Origin: Pseudomonadota bacterium
Lineage (GTDB): Bacteria; Pseudomonadota; Gammaproteobacteria; Burkholderiales; Ga0077523
Length of the DNA stretch: 36,965 bases
Direction of reading: 5' to 3'
Assembly (NCBI GenBank): GCA_963205165.1
Contig: CAUJJX010000124.1
Span: forward strand, 1-36,965
This document shows positions 16,743-24,295 of the stretch, one piece after another. Made by a program: the position numbers and the translations under genes. The notes beneath the pieces were generated by a model that searched no databases, was not told where the DNA came from, and saw nothing but the letters and a program-made list of their open reading frames with translations. The first letter of the stretch is position 1. Each line of letters begins with the position of its first letter.

Positions 16743-17686
16743 CGGAACTGGTAGGTGACATCCCGATTCCCCGTCTGCGCGAGCAACTCGCGGACGGCGG
16801 TCTCGGTTTCGATCTCGGTGCTGCGCGTGTTCGCGTCCGGTCCGACGTTCCGCAACTTGCGGATGCAGTCTCGTCCGTCTATCGGCATTTTCCGATCGAG
16901 AAGCCGGAAGGTTTCTTCGATGTGACGATCGAGGTCCAGCGCGTCAGCGGCCTGCGGCGTCACTTTCACCCGCAGATCCGGTTCGTCGTAGACGGCGACG
17001 CCCCGTTCGAACCCTTCCCCGCGACGGTTCATCTGCCGCTGATGGAATGGGGGATGAACTTCGCGCTCACCGAGCGATGCCTCCACTACCTGCTGCTTCA
17101 TTCCGGATCGGTCGAGCGCGACGGTGTCGGTATCGTGCTCCCTGCGATACCCGGATCCGGCAAGAGCACGTTGACCGCGGCTCTCGTGAGTAGCGGACGA
17201 TATCGCCTGCTGTCCGACGAATTCGGCGTGTTGTCCCTCGAGTCCGGGCGGTTGCTGCCCATGTTGCGGCCGATTGCCTTGAAGAACGCGTCGATCGATG
17301 TGATCCGTCGTCGTTTTCCGGACGCAGTCATCGGTCCGGTCTTCCTGGCGACGCGAAAAGGCGATGTGGCCCATGTGGCGCCACGACCGGCGAGCGTCGA
17401 GGCGCGGCAGCGCTCGGTGCAGCCCGGCATCGTGCTGTTTCCTCAATTCGAGGCCGGGGCGCCCGCGCGTCTGGAGACCATCGATCCCACCCTCGCGTTC
17501 AGCAAGCTGACGGTGAACTCCTTCAACTACGAGTTGCTCGGGGCGCCGGCCTTCGATCTGGTGGCGCGAATGGTGGGCTCGTGCACCTTGCGTCGTCTCG
17601 TGTTCGGGAATCTCGGCGAGGCCATCGATGTCATCGACAGGCTCGTCGCGGATCGCGTCGCCGGGCTTCCCGACCGCATCGACTGA
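16739..17686 (+). CDS. HprK-related kinase A
   Basis: A 315-residue protein with an HPr kinase-like catalytic core. The P-loop AIPGSGKSTLTAAL (PGSGKST at about 138-144) is preceded by LLLHSGSVERDGVGIVLP, which lines up with the His-containing strand before the P-loop in HprK. It is followed by YRLLSDEFGVL, carrying the Asp of the kinase site. It lacks the rest of a carbon-catabolite HprK, and no HPr/PTS genes are nearby. By analogy with HprK-like kinases in lasso-peptide clusters it may phosphorylate a Ser/Thr of a peptide or protein brought by PqqD. The function of this family is not established as far as I know. Confidence 0.88.
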   Translation: MTELVGDIPIPRLREQLADGGLGFDLGAARVRVRSDVPQLADAVSSVYRHFPIEKPEGFFDVTIEVQRVSGLRRHFHPQIRFVVDGDAPFEPFPATVHLPLMEWGMNFALTERCLHYLLLHSGSVERDGVGIVLPAIPGSGKSTLTAALVSSGRYRLLSDEFGVLSLESGRLLPMLRPIALKNASIDVIRRRFPDAVIGPVFLATRKGDVAHVAPRPASVEARQRSVQPGIVLFPQFEAGAPARLETIDPTLAFSKLTVNSFNYELLGAPAFDLVARMVGSCTLRRLVFGNLGEAIDVIDRLVADRVAGLPDRID

Positions 17687-17732
17687 GATCCGCCGGCCCC
17701 GTCGACCTGCCGACGGACCGATAGAATGACTC

Positions 17733-18851
17733 ATGAGCTCCTCTCGCGATTCCCTTCCTCCGCACGCGCAGTTGCTTGCAACTGCTGTTGCCGATCCGCA
17801 GTCGATTCGCAACCTGACGGCCGATGACTGGGACCTTCTGGTCCGCGTTGCCGGCCGCGCTGAATTGCTGGGCACTCTCTGCGCGCGGCTCCAGCGTGCC
17901 GGCATGCTCGAGAGCGTCCCGGATGCGCCGCTTCGTCATCTGAAGGGTGGCTTGGCGTTCTACGAGCACCGAGCGCAGATGGCGCGATATCTCATGACCG
18001 GCCTCGCCCACGCCTTGCGGGATTTCGATGGACGGGTCGTGCTGTTGAAGGGGGCGGCTTACGTGATGCAGGGGCTCCCGTTCTCGGTTGGTCGACTGTT
18101 CGACGATGTCGACGTTCTCGCGGACCGCACGCGCCTGGACGATGTCGAGAGACTCCTCGCAGGGCACGGCTGGGAGAGCGAGAAGCCCGACGCCTACGAC
18201 CAGCACTACTACCGCGCGTGGGCCCACGAACTGCCGCCGATGCGTCATGCCCGATACGCCTTGCAGCTCGACGTGCATCACACGATCCTGCCAGTGACCG
18301 GCCGCATCCGGCCCGTCGCCGCGCGCCTCGTCGCCGATGCCGTGGATCTGCCCGGGACGCGCTGGTGCGTGTTGTCTCCGGAGGATCAGGTGCTGCACGC
18401 CTGCGCCCATCTCTTCCAGGATTCCGATTGCGTCTCGCGGATTCGCGAACTGGTCGATATCGACGGACTCGTCCGGCAGCATGACGGACCGGGCTTCGGC
18501 AGTCGCCTGCTCGAGCGGGCGCGCCTGCACGGCCTCGAGCGGCCGCTCTGGTATGCGATGAGATACGCGCCTCGCTGGCTGGACACGCCGGTGCCGGCGG
18601 GGCTGCAACCGGGTCTCGATGCGGTCGCGCCGTCCGCACTGGTCCGCAGAGTCATGGATTCGATGGTTGCGGCGGCGCTGTTTCCGCCCCACCCCGACGC
18701 CCGTCCACCCGGAATCATGCCGCTCTCGCATCGTGCGTTGACGGCCCGTTCTGTCTGGTTGCGGATGCCGCCCTGGCTTCTCGCGTATCACGCAACGATG
18801 AAGGCACTGCCCGCGCTCAAGGGGGCCTCCCGGAGCGGCGGAGCGTCCTAG
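17733..18851 (+). CDS. Nucleotidyltransferase family protein (NTP_transf_5 type)
   Basis: A 372-residue protein with a helical start and a nucleotidyltransferase core. VVLLKGAAYVMQGLPFSVGR is followed by LFDDVDVLADR, whose D-D-V-D (124-127) supplies the metal-binding acidic pair. Further on come LQLDVHHTIL and LSPEDQVLHACAHLFQD. Proteins of this family accompany HprK-related kinases in exosortase and RiPP-like loci. In one kind of lasso cluster such an enzyme extends the phosphate added by the kinase. It lies 46 bases after the kinase gene and closes the four-gene unit. Whether it transfers NMP or phosphate here is unknown. Confidence 0.82.
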   Translation: MSSSRDSLPPHAQLLATAVADPQSIRNLTADDWDLLVRVAGRAELLGTLCARLQRAGMLESVPDAPLRHLKGGLAFYEHRAQMARYLMTGLAHALRDFDGRVVLLKGAAYVMQGLPFSVGRLFDDVDVLADRTRLDDVERLLAGHGWESEKPDAYDQHYYRAWAHELPPMRHARYALQLDVHHTILPVTGRIRPVAARLVADAVDLPGTRWCVLSPEDQVLHACAHLFQDSDCVSRIRELVDIDGLVRQHDGPGFGSRLLERARLHGLERPLWYAMRYAPRWLDTPVPAGLQPGLDAVAPSALVRRVMDSMVAAALFPPHPDARPPGIMPLSHRALTARSVWLRMPPWLLAYHATMKALPALKGASRSGGAS

Positions 18852-19234
18852 CCGTCCGTCGCTCGATCGCATTCACCGGCGCGCCCAAAACCGTCCGGTA
18901 GTGCCGAAGTCGGGAAGCTCTCGCGCGGCTCCCGCGGACTCCGTCCGGTTCCCGCCACCGATCGACCATTGCGTCCCGTGGCCCGGCGATCCGTTCGCTT
19001 CGGACGGTCGTCGGCCACATGCGCGTTCATGGATCGATGCCAACGCAGAACCCGCCATCTGGTCGTGGCGCCGCTCTGGCTCGACGCGGTTCGCGCCTGC
19101 AATCTGGTTGCCGAGATCCTCCGGGGACCTGTCAACGCGTGATTCCATCGCGACCGGGCACTGTGCTCGCTTAAGGGCTCGGTGTGACTTCCCGGCCGGC
19201 CCCGTCCGGTGGCAGCCGAAAGAGGTGTGACAGC
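18852..19234. other. Intergenic region before the sugar transferase; no gene recognised
   Basis: A 383-base stretch. Open frames through it show skewed, arginine/proline-rich composition and no recognisable protein. One weak sigma-54-like element, TGGCGCCGCTCTGGC, lies at 19066-19080 with correct GG/GC spacing but TGGC in place of TTGC. It would start transcription near 19092. An AGAGG ribosome binding site at 19221-19225 serves the downstream gene. No tRNA, repeat or clear terminator was found. Confidence 0.45.
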
Positions 19235-20620
19235 ATGGTTCTGCTATTCAATCAAAGGGTTCCTCTGGTGGCAGTGTTGGAGCTGGCTCTCGCGGGCATC
19301 GTTTTTTGCGCTTCCTTCATGGGGGCGGTTTCCGGGCATCCGGCGTTCGCCACACAGGGCTCTCTCGTGGTCGGTGCGGCCGTCGGCATCTTCGCCCTGA
19401 GCCAGATCCTTTGCCTCGGTGCTTTCCGACTGCATCGCATCGATCGCAGCGTGTCGGCGTCGTCGTTCACCGTGAAGATCATCGGCAGCCTCGCCGCCGG
19501 AAGCCTTCTCGTGTACGGATTGTTCGCGGTCTTCCCCGACGGTGCGGAATACCGCGCGGTGCTGCCGGAAGCCCTGCTGCTTTCGGCGGCCGGCCTGCTT
19601 CTCGTGCGCCTCGTGCTCGTGTTCGGTGTCGAGATGGACTGGCTCACGCACCGCATGCTCGTGCTCGGCACCGGTACGGAAGCACTGGCCGTCGAGCGTG
19701 CGCTCCAGGGTGCGTCGAAGCGTGGCATGAACCTGATCGGCTTCTTCCCCATCTCTGCCAACAGTGTCTGTGCCGTGTCGCCGGATCGCGTGATCCGGTC
19801 GACTGCGAATCTCGAGGAAACCATCCGCAAGCTGCGCGTGAACGAGGTGGTCGTCGCGTTGCAGGAGCAGCGGGGTGGCCTTCTGCCGGTCGGGCAGCTG
19901 CTGAACTGTCGTCTGCGCGGCGTGCGGATCACCGATCTTTCCGGCTTCTTCGAGCGGGTTACGGGCGAGGTGCCGGTGGACTCCCTGAAGGCAAGCTGGC
20001 TCATCTATGGGGACGGGTTTCGTCAGAACTGGTCCCGGCGTTTCGCGAAACGCGCACTCGACGTCGCCGCATCGGCAGTGCTCCTGCTGATCACGGCGCC
20101 GATCATGGTTCTGGCAGCATTCGCGATCTTTCTCGAGAGTGGCCGGCCGATCGTGTTCCGCCAGGAGCGCGTGGGACTCGGCGGGCGCACGTTCATGCTG
20201 CTGAAGTTCCGGAGCATGCGCAGCGACGCGGAGAAGGATGGTGTGCCGCGCTGGGCCAGCACCGGCGATCCGCGAGTGACTCGTGTCGGTCGCTTCATCC
20301 GTCGCACCCGGATCGACGAGCTGCCGCAGATCTTCAACGTCCTGAAGGGTGAGATGAGTTTCGTCGGACCGCGGCCGGAGCGTCCCTTCTTCGTTTCCCA
20401 GCTGACGGAGCAGGTGCCGTTCTACGGCGCGCGTCATACCGTGAAGCCGGGGCTCACCGGCTGGGCGCAGGTCCGGTACAGCTACGGGGCGTCCGTCGAG
20501 GACGCCGTCCGGAAGCTGCAATACGATCTCTACTACGTGAAGAATCACAGCGTGTTCCTGGACATCCTGATCCTCTTCGGAACGATCCGGGTCGTCCTCT
20601 CCGGTGACGGTGCGCGCTAG
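19235..20620 (+). CDS. PEP-CTERM/XrtA-associated sugar transferase (undecaprenyl-phosphate glycosylphosphotransferase)
   Basis: An integral inner-membrane protein of 461 residues that starts exopolysaccharide repeat synthesis by moving a sugar-1-phosphate onto undecaprenyl phosphate. The N-terminal half has four to five hydrophobic segments, then a nucleotide-binding-like domain (MLVLGTGTEALAVERAL). After another membrane segment the catalytic domain carries VFRQERVGLGG, FMLLKFRSMRSDAE, RIDELPQIFNVLKGEMSFVG and PGLTGWAQVRYSYG. This layout is the EpsB-2-type enzyme of exosortase-A loci. ATG 19235 has AGAGG nine bases upstream; the frame opens earlier but without support. prsK follows in the same direction. 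Confidence 0.92.
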   Translation: MVLLFNQRVPLVAVLELALAGIVFCASFMGAVSGHPAFATQGSLVVGAAVGIFALSQILCLGAFRLHRIDRSVSASSFTVKIIGSLAAGSLLVYGLFAVFPDGAEYRAVLPEALLLSAAGLLLVRLVLVFGVEMDWLTHRMLVLGTGTEALAVERALQGASKRGMNLIGFFPISANSVCAVSPDRVIRSTANLEETIRKLRVNEVVVALQEQRGGLLPVGQLLNCRLRGVRITDLSGFFERVTGEVPVDSLKASWLIYGDGFRQNWSRRFAKRALDVAASAVLLLITAPIMVLAAFAIFLESGRPIVFRQERVGLGGRTFMLLKFRSMRSDAEKDGVPRWASTGDPRVTRVGRFIRRTRIDELPQIFNVLKGEMSFVGPRPERPFFVSQLTEQVPFYGARHTVKPGLTGWAQVRYSYGASVEDAVRKLQYDLYYVKNHSVFLDILILFGTIRVVLSGDGAR

Positions 20621-20808
20621 GTGATGTCCGGTCGGCGAACAGGTTCCGCCGTGGTGGGACGTCACGGCGTCCCGAGCTGCCTGCGGCCGTCGTCCCTGAC
20701 GGGCGCTGCAACGTGTCGGCCACGATGCCGGAGCGCCGGACTGGATCGATGCCCGGGTCTTTTCTGCGCCGGCACCCCGTCCGCTCAACTCTGGAATTCG
20801 TCCTCCGA

Positions 20809-22914
20809 ATGACGCTCGCTCCCGGCGCGTTGGCCGTGATCGGTTACGGACTTGGCGCGATCGCCTATGCCGTGCTTGCCGTGCAGGTTGGCGTGCGGCG
20901 GCGTCGTGCCGGACGCGCCGGCGTGATGCTGTTCGCGGCAGTCTCGTCGTTCCTGTGGCAGTTGTCCGGTGTGCTGGTGGCGGTTCAGCCATCCGACGCG
21001 ACGTCGGTTCTCTATCTGTTGCTCGACGCACTGAGGGTCGGTGCCTGGTGTGCATTTGCGCTGTCACTGCTGCCGGCAATTCATCTGCCCGGCCACAGCC
21101 TCCAGCTCTCCACCAGGTCGCGTCTGCTGTTGTCGGTGGGGCTCACGGCATCGCTCTGGATCGCCATCGCGATGAGCTTGTCCGGATTGGGTGGCGGGCA
21201 GGCGCCGACGCCGACGATCGTGCACGGCGCGTCGGCCATCGCCGCCGTGATCGGATTGAGTCTTTGCGAACAACTGTTCCGCGGAGCGGCCGATTCCGCG
21301 CGGTGGGGCATCAAGCCGCTCTGCCTCGGGCTGGGCGCGACGTTCGGCTACGACCTGTTCATGTATTCGGACGCGCTGCTGCTCCGCGAACTCGACATCC
21401 AGGTCTGGGCCGTCCGTGGCGCGGTGCACGCGCTGGCGATTCCGCTGATCCTCGTGGCCAGCGCGCGCAACCGCAACTGGACCATCGATGTCGCTGTGTC
21501 CCGCCAGATCGTGTTCGGTTCCACGGCGCTGATCCTGTCCGGGCTCTACATGCTCGCCGTCGCGGGGATGGGCTACTACGTCCGGTTCTTCGGCGGCGCA
21601 TGGGGACGTGCGATCCAGGTGATGTTCCTGTCGGGCGCGTTGCTGGTTCTCGCGCTGCTCTACTTCTCCGGATCCGTGCGTGCGCGCCTGCGCGTGTTCA
21701 TCAGCAAGAACTTTTTCTCCTACCGCTACGACTATCGCGAGGAGTGGCTCCGGTTCACGAAAGTCCTGGCGGCCGACTCGGATTCGCAGCACATCGTCCA
21801 GCATTCGATCCACGCCCTGGCCGATCTCGTGGAAAGCCCAGGAGGCGTTCAGTGGTGGCGTGATTCGCAAGGTGTCTTCCGGCCGACGGGGCACTGGAAT
21901 GCGCCGGCAGTCACCCACTCCGTCTCGCCGGACGACGCAGTCCCGCAATTCCTGTCGCGCACCGGCTGGGTCGTGAACCTCGCCGAGTTCGCCGCGCGCC
22001 CCGACCGCTACCCCGGACTCGAGTTGCCGGCATGGCTCGCGGAGAACCCCGACGCGTGGCTCGTCATACCGATGCCGCAAAGCGAAGGTCTCGGCGGTTT
22101 CACCTTGCTCCTGCGGCCGCGCGCGGACATGGCCATCGACTGGGAAGTGCTGGACCTGCTGAAGACTGCAGCGCGCCAGGCAGCCACCGTCATCACGCAG
22201 GTGCGGGCCACCGAGGCACTGGTCGAGGCGCAGCAGTTCAGCGCGTTCAACCGGATGTCGGCATTCGTCGTGCATGACCTCAAGAACCTCGTGGCCCAGT
22301 TGTCGCTGATGCTGAAGAACGCGGAGCGGCACAGTGCCAATCCGGAGTTCCAGAAGGACATGCGTTCCACCATCGAACACGTCGTGGAACGAATGAACAG
22401 GCTGCTCCTGCAACTGAGGTCTGGCACGACGCCGATCGCGAGCCCTGCGCCGGTCGATCTCGGTGCGATCGCGACGCGCATCCGGACGGCTTACTCGAAG
22501 CAGGGTAGAACGGTCGAGCTGGATGCAGCATCGGGTGTCTGGGCCATGGCCCACGAAGAGCGAATCGAGCGGGTCCTGGGGCACCTCGTCCAGAACGCGT
22601 TCGATGCGATGGAGGCCCGCGGAGTCGTGAAGGTCCGGATCTTCGAGGATGCAGGGCAGTCCATTGCGGAAGTCTCGGATTCGGGAAAAGGCATGAGCCC
22701 CGAGTTCGTCCGCGAGCAGTTGTTCAAGCCGTTCCGGTCCACGAAGTCGACCGGCATGGGCATCGGGGCATACGAAAGTCAGCAGTACGTGGCCGAGCTC
22801 GGCGGAAGGATCGTCGTGGAAAGCACGGAGGGCGTGGGGACGCGGATGCAGGTCATCCTGCCTGCGCGATCGAGGAACATTGCAGCGGCTGACAGTCGCG
22901 CGGAAGCAGCATGA
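20809..22914 (+). CDS. prsK: XrtA/PEP-CTERM system histidine kinase PrsK
   Basis: A membrane sensor kinase of 701 residues from this start. The first ~300 residues are a chain of about eight hydrophobic segments (VIGYGLGAIAYAVLAVQVGV onward). A GAF-like domain follows, then the phosphoacceptor region SAFVVHDLKNLVAQLS with His489. The ATPase domain has the N box HLVQNAFDAME, DSGKGMSP and TGMGIGAYESQQYV. ATG 20809 places the first membrane segment at the N-terminus and gives the usual length. In-frame starts at 20725 and 20749 would add 28 or 20 residues, and none has a good ribosome binding site. The stop overlaps prsR (ATGA). PrsK is known in Zoogloea and relatives as the partner of PrsR; its signal is unknown. 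Confidence 0.93.
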   Translation: MTLAPGALAVIGYGLGAIAYAVLAVQVGVRRRRAGRAGVMLFAAVSSFLWQLSGVLVAVQPSDATSVLYLLLDALRVGAWCAFALSLLPAIHLPGHSLQLSTRSRLLLSVGLTASLWIAIAMSLSGLGGGQAPTPTIVHGASAIAAVIGLSLCEQLFRGAADSARWGIKPLCLGLGATFGYDLFMYSDALLLRELDIQVWAVRGAVHALAIPLILVASARNRNWTIDVAVSRQIVFGSTALILSGLYMLAVAGMGYYVRFFGGAWGRAIQVMFLSGALLVLALLYFSGSVRARLRVFISKNFFSYRYDYREEWLRFTKVLAADSDSQHIVQHSIHALADLVESPGGVQWWRDSQGVFRPTGHWNAPAVTHSVSPDDAVPQFLSRTGWVVNLAEFAARPDRYPGLELPAWLAENPDAWLVIPMPQSEGLGGFTLLLRPRADMAIDWEVLDLLKTAARQAATVITQVRATEALVEAQQFSAFNRMSAFVVHDLKNLVAQLSLMLKNAERHSANPEFQKDMRSTIEHVVERMNRLLLQLRSGTTPIASPAPVDLGAIATRIRTAYSKQGRTVELDAASGVWAMAHEERIERVLGHLVQNAFDAMEARGVVKVRIFEDAGQSIAEVSDSGKGMSPEFVREQLFKPFRSTKSTGMGIGAYESQQYVAELGGRIVVESTEGVGTRMQVILPARSRNIAAADSRAEAA

Positions 22915-24272
22915 CAGACAAACGAAAACCCCTGTTGGTGGTCGAGGACGATCCTGCGCTGCAGAAGCAGATGCAGTGGGCACTCGACCAGTACGAAGTC
23001 CTCGTGGCGGATGACCGTGATTCGGCCATCGCGCAGCTGCGGCGTTTCGAACCCGCCGTGATCACGATGGACCTGGGGCTCCCGCCCCATCCGGACGATA
23101 CGACGACCGGATTCCAGCTGCTTCAGGAACTGACATCGCTGTCGCCCGATTCCAAGATCATCGTCATCACCGGTCAGCATGACCGGGACAACGCGGTGCG
23201 GTCGATTGCCCTGGGTGCATACGACTTCTGCGAGAAGCCGTTCCAGCCAGAGATGCTCAGCCTCATCATCGAGCGGGCCTTCCGGCTCTACGAGTTGCAG
23301 GCCGAGAATCGCCGCCTGCAGAGTGCACAGCTGACGCCCGGCGTGTCGGGAATCATCTCCCGCGATCCCGAGATGCAGCGTGTCTGCCGTACCGTCGAGA
23401 AGGTCGCGAACACCAACGCGACCGTGCTCCTCCTGGGTGAGTCCGGGACCGGGAAGGAACTGCTCGCGCGCGCACTGCATGTGCACTCCCCGCGCAAGTC
23501 ACATCGTTTCGTCGCGATCAACTGTGCGGCGATCCCGGAGAACCTGCTCGAGAGCGAGTTGTTCGGTTACGAGAAGGGAGCCTTCACCGGCGCAGTCAAA
23601 CAGACACCCGGCAAGATCGAGGTGGCAAACGGCGGCACGCTGTTCCTCGACGAAATCGGCGATCTGCCGATGTCGTTGCAGGCGAAGCTGCTGCGGTTCC
23701 TGCAGGAGCGCGTCATCGAGCGCATCGGTGGTCGCGAGGAGATTCCGGTGGACGTCCGGATCGTCTGTGCCACGCACCAGCATCTCAAGAATCTCATCGC
23801 CACGGGCCGGTTCCGCGAAGACCTCTACTACCGCCTCGCCGAGATCGTCCTCGAGATTCCACCTTTGCGTGCGCGGAAGGGCGATGCGAGCCTGCTGACC
23901 CACGCGTTCGTGCGCAAGTTCGCGGACGAGCAACGCAGCGGGACCTTGACGCTGCTGCCGGACGCCGTCGATGCCATCGAAGCCTACGAGTGGCCCGGTA
24001 ACGTGCGGGAACTCGAGAACCGAACGAAGCGCGCCGTGATCATGGCCGAAGGATCGACCCTGCGCGTCGAGGATTTCGGTCTCCAGGCGGTGGCACCGGA
24101 ACCCGAGATGTTCAACCTGCGCCGCGCGCGGGACGAAGCCGAGCGCGACGCGATCGTGCGTGTTCTCGGCCGCGTGAACGGCAACATCAGCAAGGCGGCG
24201 GAGCTGCTGGGCGTCAGTCGCCCGACGCTCTACGACCTCATGTCGAAGTACGCGATGCGGTCTTCCAGCTAG
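22911..24272 (+). CDS. prsR: PEP-CTERM-box sigma-54 response regulator PrsR
   Basis: A 453-residue NtrC-type activator. The receiver domain has Asp54 (VITMDLGLPP) as phosphoacceptor and Lys109 (CEKPF). The AAA+ domain has Walker A GESGTGKE (176-183), the sigma-54 contact loop GAFTGA (223-228) and Walker B LFLDEIG (244-250). The C-terminal helix-turn-helix is NISKAAELLGVSRPTLYDLM. All active motifs are intact, so it should activate sigma-54 promoters when phosphorylated by PrsK. In Zoogloea, PrsK/PrsR with RpoN drive PEP-CTERM gene expression. The two sigma-54 sites in this window are natural local targets. Confidence 0.95.
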   Translation: MTDKRKPLLVVEDDPALQKQMQWALDQYEVLVADDRDSAIAQLRRFEPAVITMDLGLPPHPDDTTTGFQLLQELTSLSPDSKIIVITGQHDRDNAVRSIALGAYDFCEKPFQPEMLSLIIERAFRLYELQAENRRLQSAQLTPGVSGIISRDPEMQRVCRTVEKVANTNATVLLLGESGTGKELLARALHVHSPRKSHRFVAINCAAIPENLLESELFGYEKGAFTGAVKQTPGKIEVANGGTLFLDEIGDLPMSLQAKLLRFLQERVIERIGGREEIPVDVRIVCATHQHLKNLIATGRFREDLYYRLAEIVLEIPPLRARKGDASLLTHAFVRKFADEQRSGTLTLLPDAVDAIEAYEWPGNVRELENRTKRAVIMAEGSTLRVEDFGLQAVAPEPEMFNLRRARDEAERDAIVRVLGRVNGNISKAAELLGVSRPTLYDLMSKYAMRSSS

Positions 24273-24295
24273 CCGGCGTTCGATCAGCGGAATCG

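Noticed and set aside
16739-17686. Reading the kinase as the carbon-catabolite HprK
   Set aside because: Only the P-loop core matches, no HPr or PTS genes are adjacent, and it is coupled to a PqqD-like gene.
18901-19230. 109-codon frame in the gap before the sugar transferase
   Set aside because: Proline/arginine/serine-skewed composition, no ribosome binding site and overlapping frames of similar quality on the other strand.
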